Assembly (NCBI RefSeq): GCF_029227915.1
Contig: NC_079875.1
Span: 41,995,201-42,059,200, forward strand
Direction: 5' to 3'
Length of the DNA: 64,000 nt
From: Hydractinia symbiolongicarpus
Taxonomy: Eukaryota > Cnidaria > Hydrozoa > Anthoathecata > Hydractiniidae
The first letter of the stretch is position 1, and each line of letters starts with the position of its first letter. Shown here piece after piece: positions 49,501-61,114 of this stretch. The notes under the pieces were generated by a model. That model was not told where the DNA came from and did no database searches. It saw only the letters and a program-made list of their open reading frames with translations. Position numbers and translations under genes: made by a program.

Positions 49501-51663
49501 ATGAGACTTGAAGTTTTCAAAAATGTTTTCATTTTTGATGAGACGCTGAATAAAAGAAGTTTAATCGCCGGCAAACCAAAACCCGCGATTTCCCGTAAAT
49601 CCCGGACTCGGCCGTATAGTCAAAAGTATACAAAGAAAGTACCCTGTGAGTAAACTCATTTCCCGAACGATTTTTTAAAATGTTTTTTCACCACTAAAAC
49701 GCATAAGACTTGTAGTTTTCAAAAATGTTTTCATTTTTGATGAGACGCTGAATAAAAGAATTTTAATCGCCGGCAAACGAAAACCCGCGATTTCCCGTAA
49801 ATCTTGGGCTTGGCCCGTATAGTCAAAAGTATACAAAGAAAGTACCCAGGGAGTAAACACATTTCCCGAACGATTTTTTAAATTATTTTTTCACCACTAA
49901 AACGCATGAGACTTGTAGTTTTCAAAAGTGTTTTCATCTTTGATAAGACGCTGAAAAAAAGAAGTTTAATCGCCGGCAAACGAAAACCCGCGATTTCCCG
50001 TAAATCCTGGGCTTGGCCCGTATAGTTGAATGTATCTAAAGAAAGTACCCAGGGAGTAAACTGATTTCCCGAACGATTTTTCAAATTATTTCTGCACCAC
50101 TAGAACGAATGAGACTTGTAGTTTTCAAAAATATATTCATTTTTAATGAGACGCCTAATGAACGAGGTTTAATCGCCGGCAAACGAAAACCCGCTATTTC
50201 CCGTAAATCCCGGGCTTGTCCCGTATAGTCGAATGTATACAAAGAAAGTACCCTGTGAGTAAACTCATTTCCAGAACGATTTTTAAATTATCTTATCACC
50301 ACTAAAACGAAGGAGACTTGTAGTTTTCAAAAATATTTTCATTTTTAATGAGACGCTTAATGAAAGAGGTTTAATCGCCGGCAAACGAAAACCCGCTATT
50401 TCCCGTAAATCCCAGGCTTGTCCTGTGTAGTCGAATGTATACAAAGAAAGTACCCTGTGAGTAAACTCATTTCCAGAACGATTTTTAAATTATCTTTTCA
50501 CCACTAAAACGCATGAGACTTGTTGTTTTTAAAAATGTTTTCATTCTTGATGAGACGCTGAATAAAAGAAGTTTAATTGCCGGCAAACGGAAACCTGCGA
50601 TTTCCCGTAAATCCCCAGCTTGGCCCGTATAGTCAAAAGTATACAAAGAAAGTACCCAGGGAGTAAACACATTTCCCGAACGATTTTTTAAATTATTTTT
50701 TCACCACAAAAACGCATGAGACTTGTAGTTTTCAAAAATATTTTCATTTTTAATGAGACGCTTAATGAAAGAGGTTTAATCGCCGGCAAACGAAAACCGC
50801 GATTTCCCGTAGATCCTGGGCTTGGCCCGTATAGTTGAATGTATCTAAAGAAAATACCCAGGGAGTAAACTGGTTTTCCGAACGATTTTTCAAATTATTT
50901 CTGCACCACTAGAACGAATGAGACTTGTAGTTTTCAAAAATATTTTCATTTTTAATGAGACGCTTAATGAAAGAGGTTTAATCGCCGGCAAACGAAAACC
51001 CGCTATTTCCCGTAAATCCCGGGCTTGTCCCGTATAGTCGAATGTATACAAAGAAAGTACCCTGTGAGTAAACTCATTTCCAGAACGATTTTTAAATTAT
51101 CTTTTCACCACTAAAACGAATGAGACTTGTAGTTTTCAAAAATATTTTCATTTTTAATGAGACGCTTCATGAAAGAGGTTTAATCGCCGGCAAACGAAAA
51201 CCAACGATTTCCCGTAAATCCCGGGCTTGTCCCGTATAGTCGAATGTATACAAAGAAAGTACCCTGTGAGTAAACTCATTTCCAGAACGATTTTTAAATT
51301 ATCTTTTCACCACTAAAACGAATGAGACTTGTAGTTTTCAAAAATGTTTTCATTTTTGATGAGACGCTGAATAAAAGAAGTTTAATCGCCGGCAAACGAA
51401 AACCCGCGATTTCCCGTAAATCCCGGACTCGGCCGTATAGTCAAAAGTATACAAAGAAAGTACCTTGTGAGTAAACTCATTTCCCGAACGATTTTTTAAA
51501 ATGTTTTTTCACCACTAAAACGCATAAGACTTGTAGTTTTCAAAAATGTTTTCATTTTTGATGAGACGCCGAATAAAAGATTTTTAATCGCCGGCAAACG
51601 AAAACCCGCGATTTCCCGTAAATCCTGGGCTTGGCCCGTATAGTCAAAAGTATACAAAGAAAG
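43501..51663 (+). repeat. Type C-rich array segment
   Basis: Many monomers begin GTATAGTTGAATGTATCTAA and carry AAACTGATTTCCCG, TTTTTCAAATTATTTCTGC and CACCACTAGAACGAATG as a linked set. Hairpin arms here are often mutated (CAAAAATATTTTC with TTTTTAATGAG). Segments recur at offsets of 3,035 (46,640 to 49,675), 1,821 (49,675 to 51,496) and about 3,443 bases (44,378 to 47,822). Single-monomer minus-strand frames are open but not coding. Confidence 0.75.
45424..46239 (+). repeat. Type C 406-bp dimer, two tandem copies
   Basis: Four consecutive type C monomers alternate between CAAAAATATTATC (45,474; 45,880) and CAAAAATATTTTC (45,677; 46,083), and between GTAAACTGGTTTCC and GTAAACTGATTTCC. They repeat at 406 bases with very few differences (for example GCTTGATG against GCTTAATG). 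Confidence 0.8.
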
Positions 51664-53282
51664 TACCCCGGGAGTAAACACATTTCCCGAACGATTTTTT
51701 AAATTATTTTTTCACCACTAAAACGCATGAGACTTGTAGTTTTCAAAAGTGTTTTCATCTTTGATAAGACGCTGAAAAAAAGAAGTTTAATCGCCGGCAA
51801 ACGAAAAGCCGCGATTTCCCGTAAATCCTGGGCTTGGCCCGTATAGTTGAATGTATCTAAAGAAAGTACCCAGGGAGTAAACTCATTTCCCGAACGATTT
51901 TTCAAATTATTTCTGCACCACTAGAACGAATGAGACTTGTAGTTTTCAAAAATATTTTCATTTTTAATGAGACGCTTAATGAAAGAGGTTTAATCGCCGG
52001 CAAACGAAAACCCGCTATTTCCCGTAAATCCCGGGCTTGTCCCGTATAGTCGAATGTATACAAAGAAAGTACCCTGTGAGTAAACTCATTTCCAGAACGA
52101 TTTTTAAATTATCTTATCACCACTAAAACGAAGGAGACTTGTAGTTTTCAAAAATATTTTCATTTTTAATGAGACGCCTAATGAAAGAGGTTTAATCGCC
52201 GGCAAACGAAAACTCGCGATTTCCCGTAAATCCTGGGCTTGGCCCGTATAGTTGAATGTATCTAAAGAAAGCACCCAGGGAGTAAACTGATTTCCCGAAC
52301 GATTTTTTAAATTATTTCTGCACCACTAGAACGAATGAGACTTGTAGTTTTTAAAAATATTTTCATTTTTAATGAGACGTTTAATGAAAGAGGTTTAATC
52401 GCCGGCAAACGAAAACCCGCTATTTCCCGTAAATCCCGGGCTTGTCCCGTATAGTCGAATGTATACAAAGAAAGTACCCTGTGAGTAAACTCATTTCCAG
52501 AACGATTTTTAAATTATCTTTTCACCACTAAAACGAATGAGACTTGTAGTTTTCAAAAATATTTTCATTTTTAATGAGACGCTTAATGAAAGAGGTTTAA
52601 TCGCCGGCAAACGAAAACCCGCTATTTCCCGTAAATCACGGGCTTGTCCCGTATAGTCGAATGTATACAAAGAAAGTACCCTGTGAGTAAACTCATTTCC
52701 AGAACGATTTTTAAATTATCTTTTCACCACTAAAACGCATGAGACTTGTAGTTTTCAAAAATATTTTCATTTTTAATGAGACGCTTAATGAAAGAGGTTT
52801 AATCGCCGGCAAACGAAAACCCGCTATTTCCCGTAAATCCCGGGCTTGTCCCGTATAGTCGAAGGTATACAAAGAAAGTAACCTGTGAGTAAACTTATTT
52901 CCAGAACGATTTTTAAATGATCTTTTCACCACTAAAACGCATGAGACTTGTTGTTTTCAAAAATGTTTTCATTTTTGATGAGACGCTGAATAAAAGAAGT
53001 TTAATCGCCGGCAAACGGAAACCTGCGATTTCCCGTAAATCCCGGACTCGGCCGGTATAGTCAAAAGTATACAAAGAAAGTACCCAGGGAGTAAACTCAT
53101 TTCCCGAACGATTTTTTAATTATTATTTCACCACTAAAGCCCATGAGACTTGCAGTTTTTAAAAAAGTTTTCATTTTTGATGAGACGCTGAATAAAAGAA
53201 GTTTAATCGCCCGCAAACGAAAACCCGCGATTTTCCGTAAATCCCGGACTCGGCCCGTATAGTCGAATGTATACAAAGAAAG
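51664..53282 (+). repeat. 1,619-bp octamer duplication (forward arm), copy 1
   Basis: The unit runs from ACCCCGGGAGTAAACAC through ATCTTTGATAAGACGC, CGAAGGAGACTTG, GAGACGTTTAATG, AAATGATCTTTTC and CTAAAGCCCATGAG monomers. Each marker recurs 1,619 bases later. Confidence 0.85.
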
Positions 53283-54901
53283 TACCCCGGGAGTAAACAC
53301 ATTTCCCGAACGATTTTTTAAATTATTTTTTCACCACTAAAACGCATGAGACTTGTAGTTTTCAAAAGTGTTTTCATCTTTGATAAGACGCTGAAAAAAA
53401 GAAGTTTAATCGCCGGCAAACGAAAAGCCGCGATTTCCCGTAAATCCTGGGCTTGGCCCGTATAGTTGAATGTATCTAAAGAAAGTACCCAGGGAGTAAA
53501 CTCATTTCCCGAACGATTTTTCAAATTATTTCTGCACCACTAGAACGAATGAGACTTGTAGTTTTCAAAAATATTTTCATTTTTAATGAGACGCTTAATG
53601 AAAGAGGTTTAATCGCCGGCAAACGAAAACCCGCTATTTCCGGTAAATCCCGGGCTTGTCCCGTATAGTCGAATGTATACAAAGAAAGTACCCTGTGAGT
53701 AAACTCATTTCCAGAACGATTTTTAAATTATCTTATCACCACTAAAACGAAGGAGACTTGTAGTTTTCAAAAATATTTTCATTTTTAATGAGACGCCTAA
53801 TGAAAGAGGTTTAATCGCCGGCAAACGAAAACTCGCGATTTCCCGTAAATCCTGGGCTTGGCCCGTATAGTTGAATGTATCTAAAGAAAGCACCCAGGGA
53901 GTAAACTGATTTCCCGAACGATTTTTTAAATTATTTCTGCACCACTAGAACGAATGAGACTTGTAGTTTTTAAAAATATTTTCATTTTTAATGAGACGTT
54001 TAATGAAAGAGGTTTAATCGCCGGCAAACGAAAACCCGCTATTTCCCGTAAATCCCGGGCTTGTCCCGTATAGTCGAATGTATACAAAGAAAGTACCCTG
54101 TGAGTAAACTCATTTCCAGAACGATTTTTAAATTATCTTTTCACCACTAAAACGAATGAGACTTGTAGTTTTCAAAAATATTTTCATTTTTAATGAGACG
54201 CTTAATGAAAGAGGTTTAATCGCCGGCAAACGAAAACCCGCTATTTCCCGTAAATCACGGGCTTGTCCCGTATAGTCGAATGTATACAAAGAAAGTACCC
54301 TGTGAGTAAACTCATTTCCAGAACGATTTTTAAATTATCTTTTCACCACTAAAACGCATGAGACTTGTAGTTTTCAAAAATATTTTCATTTTTAATGAGA
54401 CGCTTAATGAAAGAGGTTTAATCGCCGGCAAACGAAAACCCGCTATTTCCCGTAAATCCCGGGCTTGTCCCGTATAGTCGAAGGTATACAAAGAAAGTAA
54501 CCTGTGAGTAAACTTATTTCCAGAACGATTTTTAAATGATCTTTTCACCACTAAAACGCATGAGACTTGTTGTTTTCAAAAATGTTTTCATTTTTGATGA
54601 GACGCTGAATAAAAGAAGTTTAATCGCCGGCAAACGGAAACCTGCGATTTCCCGTAAATCCCGGACTCGGCCGGTATAGTCAAAAGTATACAAAGAAAGT
54701 ACCCAGGGAGTAAACTCATTTCCCGAACGATTTTTTAATTATTATTTCACCACTAAAGCCCATGAGACTTGCAGTTTTTAAAAAAGTTTTCATTTTTGAT
54801 GAGACGCTGAATAAAAGAAGTTTAATCGCCCGCAAACGAAAACCCGCGATTTTCCGTAAATCCCGGACTCGGCCCGTATAGTCGAATGTATACAAAGAAA
54901 G
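53283..54901 (+). repeat. 1,619-bp octamer duplication (forward arm), copy 2
   Basis: This is the tandem partner of 51,664-53,282. The only difference I spotted was TTTCCGGTAAATC at 53,637 against TTTCCCGTAAATC. It ends where ACCCTGTGAG replaces ACCCCGGGAG, some 350 bases before the inversion junction. Confidence 0.85.
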
Positions 54902-55252
54902 TACCCTGTGAGTAAACTCATTTCCAGAACGATTTTTAAATTATCTTTTCACCACTAAAACGCATGAGACTTGTAGTTTTTAAAAATGTTTTCATTTTTG
55001 ATTAGGCGCTGAATAAAAGAAGTTTATTCGCCGGCAAACGGAAACCTGCGATTTCCCGTAAATCCCGGACTCGGCTGGTGTAGTCAAAAGTATACAAAGA
55101 AAGTACCCAGGGAGTAAACTCATTTCCCGAACGATTTTTTAATTATTATTTCACCACTAAAGCCCATGAGACTTGCAGTTTTTAAAAATGTTTTCATTTT
55201 TGATGAGACGCTGAACAAATGAAGTTTAATCGCCGGCAAACGAAAACCCGCG
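54902..55252 (+). repeat. Last forward monomers before the inversion
   Basis: Just under two monomers remain. One has GATTAGGCGC and a GGCTGGTG tail. The last has CTAAAGCCCATGAGACTTGC and CTGAACAAATG, and is cut at monomer position 176 (CCCGCG). Confidence 0.8.
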
Positions 55253-55265
55253 TGAGATTACTCAC
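55247..55265. other. Inversion junction (head-on strand switch)
   Basis: Forward sequence ends in AACCCGCG at 55,252. From 55,253 the bases TGAGATTACTCACAGGG match the reverse complement of a CCCTGTGAGTAAACTCA monomer, with one substitution at 55,257. Forward position 176 is thus joined to inverted position 45, out of phase. I see no filler and no microhomology. GTGAG-ATTA-CTCAC (55,252-55,265) makes a 5-bp snap-back across the join. Confidence 0.9.
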
Positions 55266-55429
55266 AGGGTACTTTCTTTGTATACATTCGACTATACGGG
55301 CCAAGACTGGGATTTACGGGAAATCGCGGGTTTTCGTTTGCCGGCGATTAAACCTCTTCCATTAAGCGTCTCATCAAAAATGAAAACATTTTTGAAAACT
55401 ACAAGTCTCATGCGTTTTAGTGGTGAAAA

Positions 55430-55985
55430 AATAATTTAAAAAAACGTTCGGGAAATGAGTTTACTCCCTGGGTACTTTCTTTGTATAGTTTTGACTATAC
55501 CGGCCGAGTCCGGGATTTACGGGAAATCGCGGGTTTTCGCTTGCCGGCGATTAAACTTCTTTTATTCAGCGTCTCATCAAAAATGAAAACATTTTTGAAA
55601 ACTACAAGTCTTATGCGTTTTAGTGGTGAAAAAATAATTTAAGAAATCGTTCTGGAAATGAGTTTACTTGCAGGGTACTTTCTTTGTATACATTCGACTA
55701 TACGGGCCAAGCCCGGGATTTACGGGAAATCGCGGGTTTTCGTTTGCCGGCGATTAAACCTCTTTCATTAAGCGTCTCATCAAAAATGAAAACATTTCTG
55801 AAACCTACAAGTCTCATGCGTTTTAGTGGTGAAAAAATAATTTAAAAAATCGTTCGGGAAATGAGTTACTCCCTGGGTACTTTCTTTGTATACATTTGAC
55901 TATACGGGCCAAGCCCGGATTTACGGGAAATTGCGGGTTTTCGTTTGCGGCGATTAAACCTCTTTCATTAAGCGTCTCATCAAAA
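55430..55985 (-). repeat. Segment repeated at 57,250-57,805 (1,818-1,820-bp spacing)
   Basis: The rare change GTATAGTTTTGACTATAC occurs at 55,485 and 57,303. It is followed in both places by CGCTTGCCGG (preceded by TTTT or TTTA), a TTTAAGAAATCG monomer, and CATTTCTGAAACC with the one-base-short GCCCGGATTT and TTTGCGGCG pair. The spacing equals nine monomers. Confidence 0.7.
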
Positions 55986-57876
55986 ATGAAAACAATTCTG
56001 AAACCTACAAGTCTCATGCGTTTTAGTGGTGAAAAAATAATTTAAAAAATCGTTCGGGTAATGAGTTACTCCCTGGGTACTTTCTTTGTATACATTTGAC
56101 TATACGGGCCAAGCCCGGGATTTACTTGAAATCGCGGGTTTTCGTTTGCCGGAGATTAAACCTCTTTCATTAAGCGTCTCATCAAAAATGAAAACATTTT
56201 TAAAAACTACAAGTCTCATGCGTTTTAGTGGTGAAAAGATAATTTAAAAAATCGTTCTGGAAATGAGTTTACTCACAGGGTACTTTCTTTGTATACATTC
56301 GACTATGCGGGCCAAGCCCGGGATTTACGGGAAATTGTGGGTTTTCGTTTGCCGGCGATAAAACTCATTTTATTCAGCGTCTCATCAAAAATGAAAACAT
56401 TTTTGAAAACTACAAGTCTCATGCGTTTTAGTGGTGAAAAAATAATTTAAAAAATCGTTCGGGGAATGAGTTTACTCCCTGGGTACTTTCTTTGTATACT
56501 TTTGACTATACGGGCCGAGTCCGGGATTTATGGGATATCGCGGGTTTTCGTTTGCCGGCGATTAAACTTCTTTTATTCAGCGTCTCATCAAAAATGAAAA
56601 CATTTTTGAAAACTACAAGTCTCATTCGTTCTAGTGGTGCAGAAATAATTTAAAAAATCGTTCGGGAAATCAGTTTACTCCCTGGGTACTTTCTTTAGAT
56701 ACATTCAACTATACGGGCCAAGCCCGGGATTTACGGGAAATCGCGGGTTTTCGTTTGCCGGCGATTAAATTTCTTTTATTCAGCGTCTCATCAGAAATGG
56801 AAACACTTTTAAAAACTACAAGTCTCATGCGTTTTAGTGGTGAAAAAATAATTTAAAAAATCGTTCTGGAAATGAGTTTACTCACAGGGTACTTTCTTTG
56901 TATACATTCGACTATACGGGCCAAGCCCGGGATTTACGGGAAACAGCGGGTTTTCGTTTGCCGGCGATTAAACCTCTTTCATTAAGCGTCTCATCAAAAA
57001 TGAAAACATTTTTGAAACCTACAAGTCTCATGCGTTTTAGTGGTGAAAAAATAATTTAAAAAATCGTTCGGGAAATGATTTACTCCCTGGGTACTTTCTT
57101 TGTATACATTTGACTATACGGGCCAAGCCCGGATTTACGGGAAATTGCGGGTTTTCGTTTGCGGCGATTAAACCTCTTTCATTAAGCGTCTCATCAAAAA
57201 TGAAAACATTTTTGAAAACTACAAGTCTCATGCGTTTTAGTGGTGAAAAAATAATTTAAAAAATTGTTCGGGGAATGAGTTTACTCCCTAGGTACTTTCT
57301 TTGTATAGTTTTGACTATACGGGCCGAGTCCGGGATTTACGGGAAATCGCGGGTTTACGCTTGCCGGCGATTAAACTTCTTTTATTCAGCGTCTCATCAA
57401 AAATGAAAACATTTTTGAAAACTACAAGTCTTATGCGTTTTAGTGGTGAAAAAATAATTTAAGAAATCGTTCTGGAAATGAGTTTACTTACAGGGTACTT
57501 TCTTTGTATACATTCGACTATACGGGCCAAGCCCGGGATTTACGGGAAATCGCGGGTTTTCGTTTGCCGGCGATTAAAAATCTTTCATTAAGCGTCTCAT
57601 CAAAAATGAAAACATTTCTGAAACCTACAAGTCTCATGCGTTTTAGTGGTGAAAAAATAATTTAAAAAATCGTTCGGGAAATGAGTTACTCCCTGGGTAC
57701 TTTCTTTGTATACATTTGACTATACGGGCCAAGCCCGGATTTACGGGAAATTGCGGGTTTTCGTTTGCGGCGATTAAACCTCTTTCATTAAGCGTCTCAT
57801 CAAAAATGAAAACATTTTTGAAAACTACAAGTCTCATGCGTTTTAGTGGTGAAAAAATAATTTAAAAAATCGTTCG

Positions 57877-59495
57877 GGGAATGAGTTTACTCCCTGGGTA
57901 CTTTCTTTGTATACTTTTGACTATACGGGCTAAGCCCGGGATTTACGGGAAATCGCGGGTTTTCGTTTGCCGGCGATTAAAAATCTTTCATTAAGCGTCT
58001 CATCAAAAATGAAAACATTTCTGAAACCTACAAGTCTCATGCGTTTTAGTGGTGAAAAAATAATTTAAAAAATCGTTCGGGAAATGAGTTACTCCCTGGG
58101 TACTTTCTTTGTATACATTTGACTATACGGGCCAAGCCCGGATTTACGGGAAATTGCGGGTTTTCGTTTGCGGCGATTAAACCTCTTTCATTAAGCGTCT
58201 CATCAAAAATGAAAACATTTTTGAAAACTACAAGTCTCATGCGTTTTAGTGGTGAAAAAATAATTTAAAAAATCGTTCGGGGAATGAGTTTACTCCCTGG
58301 GTACTTTCTTTGTATACTTTTTACTATACGGGCCAAGCCCGGGATTTTCGGGAAATCGCGGGTTTTCGTTTGCCGGCGATTAAACCTCTTTCATTAGGCG
58401 TCTCATCAAAAATGAAAACAATTCTGAAACCTACAAGTCTCATGCGTTTTAGTGGTGAAAAAATAATTTAAAAAATCGTTCGGGTAATGAGTTACTCCCT
58501 GGGTACTTTCTTTGTATACATTTGACTATACGGGCCAAGCCCGGGATTTACTTGAAATCGCGGGTTTTCGTTTGCCGGCGATTAAACCTCTTTCATTAAG
58601 CGTCTCATCAAAAATGGAAACACTTTTAAAAACTACAAGTTTCATGCGTTTTAGTGGTGAAAAAATAATTTAAAAAATCGTTCTGGAAATGAGTTTACTC
58701 ACAGGGTACTTTCTTTGTATACATTCGACTATACGGGCCAAGCCCGGGATTTACGGGAAACAGCGGGTTTTCGTTTGCCGGCGATTAAACCTCTTTCATT
58801 AAGCGTCTCATCAAAAATGAAAACATTTTTGAAACCTACAAGTCTCATGCGTTTTAGTGGTGAAAAAATAATTTAAAAAATCGTTCGGGAAATGAGTTAC
58901 TCCCTGGGTACTTTCTTTGTATACATTCGACTATATGGGCCAAGCCAGGGATTTACGGGAAATCGCGGGTTTCCGTTTGCCGGCGATTAAACCTCTTTCA
59001 TTAAGCGCCTCATCAAAAATGAAAAAATTTTTGAAAACTACAAGTCTCATGCGTTTTAGTGGTGAAAAAATAATTTAAAAAATCGTTCTGGAAATGAGTT
59101 TACTCCCTGGGTACTTTCTTTGTATACTTTTGACTATACGGGCCGAGTCCGGGATTTACGGGATATCGCGGGTTTTCGTTTGCCGGCGATTAAACTTCTT
59201 TTATTCAGCGTCTCATCAAAAATGAAAAAATTTTTGAAAACTACAAGTCTCACTCGTTCTAGTGGTGCAGAAATAATTTGAAAAATCGTTCGGGAAATCA
59301 GTTTACTCCCTGGGTACTTTCTTTAGATACATTCGACTATATGGGCCAAGCCCGGGATTTACGGGAAATCGCGGGTTTTCGTTTGCCGGCGATTAAACCT
59401 CTTTCATTAAGCGCCTCATCAAAAATGAAAACATTTTTGAAAACTACAAGTCTCATGCGTTTTAGTGGTGAAAAAATAATTTAAAAAATCGTTCG
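57877..59495 (-). repeat. 1,619-bp octamer duplication (inverted arm), copy 1
   Basis: The unit is marked by GGGCTAAGCC (57,927), GGATTTTCGGG, TTACTTGAAATCG, AAACAGCGGG, AAGCCAGGGATT with GGTTTCCG, and TCACTCGTTCTAG (59,250). All recur at 1,619 bases. Confidence 0.85.
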
Positions 59496-61114
59496 GGGAA
59501 TGAGTTTACTCCCTGGGTACTTTCTTTGTATACTTTTGACTATACGGGCTAAGCCCGGGATTTACGGGAAATCGCGGGTTTTCGTTTGCCGGCGATTAAA
59601 AATCTTTCATTAAGCGTCTCATCAAAAATGAAAACATTTCTGAAACCTACAAGTCTCATGCGTTTTAGTGGTGAAAAAATAATTTAAAAAATCGTTCGGG
59701 AAATGAGTTACTCCCTGGGTACTTTCTTTGTATACATTTGACTATACGGGCCAAGCCCGGATTTACGGGAAATTGCGGGTTTTCGTTTGCGGCGATTAAA
59801 CCTCTTTCATTAAGCGTCTCATCAAAAATGAAAACATTTTTGAAAACTACAAGTCTCATGCGTTTTAGTGGTGAAAAAATAATTTAAAAAATCGTTCGGG
59901 GAATGAGTTTACTCCCTGGGTACTTTCTTTGTATACTTTTTACTATACGGGCCAAGCCCGGGATTTTCGGGAAATCGCGGGTTTTCGTTTGCCGGCGATT
60001 AAACCTCTTTCATTAGGCGTCTCATCAAAAATGAAAACAATTCTGAAACCTACAAGTCTCATGCGTTTTAGTGGTGAAAAAATAATTTAAAAAATCGTTC
60101 GGGTAATGAGTTACTCCCTGGGTACTTTCTTTGTATACATTTGACTATACGGGCCAAGCCCGGGATTTACTTGAAATCGCGGGTTTTCGTTTGCCGGCGA
60201 TTAAACCTCTTTCATTAAGCGTCTCATCAAAAATGGAAACACTTTTAAAAACTACAAGTTTTATGCGTTTTAGTGGTGAAAAAATAATTTAAAAAATCGT
60301 TCTGGAAATGAGTTTACTCACAGGGTACTTTCTTTGTATACATTCGACTATACGGGCCAAGCCCGGGATTTACGGGAAACAGCGGGTTTTCGTTTGCCGG
60401 CGATTAAACCTCTTTCATTAAGCGTCTCATCAAAAATGAAAACATTTTTGAAACCTACAAGTCTCATGCGTTTTAGTGGTGAAAAAATAATTTAAAAAAT
60501 CGTTCGGGAAATGAGTTACTCCCTGGGTACTTTCTTTGTATACATTCGACTATATGGGCCAAGCCAGGGATTTACGGGAAATCGCGGGTTTCCGTTTGCC
60601 GGCGATTAAACCTCTTTCATTAAGCGCCTCATCAAAAATGAAAAAATTTTTGAAAACTACAAGTCTCATGCGTTTTAGTGGTGAAAAAATAATTTAAAAA
60701 ATCGTTCTGGAAATGAGTTTACTCCCTGGGTACTTTCTTTGTATACTTTTGACTATACGGGCCGAGTCCGGGATTTACGGGATATCGCGGGTTTTCGTTT
60801 GCCGGCGATTAAACTTCTTTTATTCAGCGTCTCATCAAAAATGAAAACATTTTTGAAAACTACAAGTCTCACTCGTTCTAGTGGTGCAGAAATAATTTGA
60901 AAAATCGTTCGGGAAATCAGTTTACTCCCTGGGTACTTTCTTTAGATACATTCGACTATATGGGCCAAGCCCGGGATTTACGGGAAATCGCGGGTTTTCG
61001 TTTGCCGGCGATTAAACCTCTTTCATTAAGCGCCTCATCAAAAATGAAAACATTTTTGAAAACTACAAGTCTCATGCGTTTTAGTGGTGAAAAAATAATT
61101 TAAAAAATCGTTCT
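59496..61114 (-). repeat. 1,619-bp octamer duplication (inverted arm), copy 2
   Basis: This is the tandem partner of 57,877-59,495. Differences seen are CAAGTTTTATG against CAAGTTTCATG and GAAAACATTTTTG against GAAAAAATTTTTG. The match ends at about 61,113, where TTCTGG replaces TTCGGG. Confidence 0.85.

Larger units (their letters stand above)
1..55252 (+). repeat. Forward arm of ~203-bp satellite array
   Basis: This is a continuous head-to-tail tandem array. The landmark GTATAGTC recurs every 202-203 bases (for example at 1, 204 and 407), followed in fixed order by GAAAGTACCC, an AT-only block, CACCACTAAAACGC, ACTTGTAG, a hairpin motif, GATGAGACGC, CGCCGGCAAACG and TTTCCCGTAAATCCCGG. Monomers differ by scattered substitutions and one-base indels, and I saw no foreign insertion. 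The plus orientation is a convention. Because the period is 2 modulo 3, no reading frame persists and the short ORFs are not genes. The array is complete at neither end. Satellites of this size and regularity usually sit at centromeres or in heterochromatin; that location is inferred, not shown. Confidence 0.97.
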
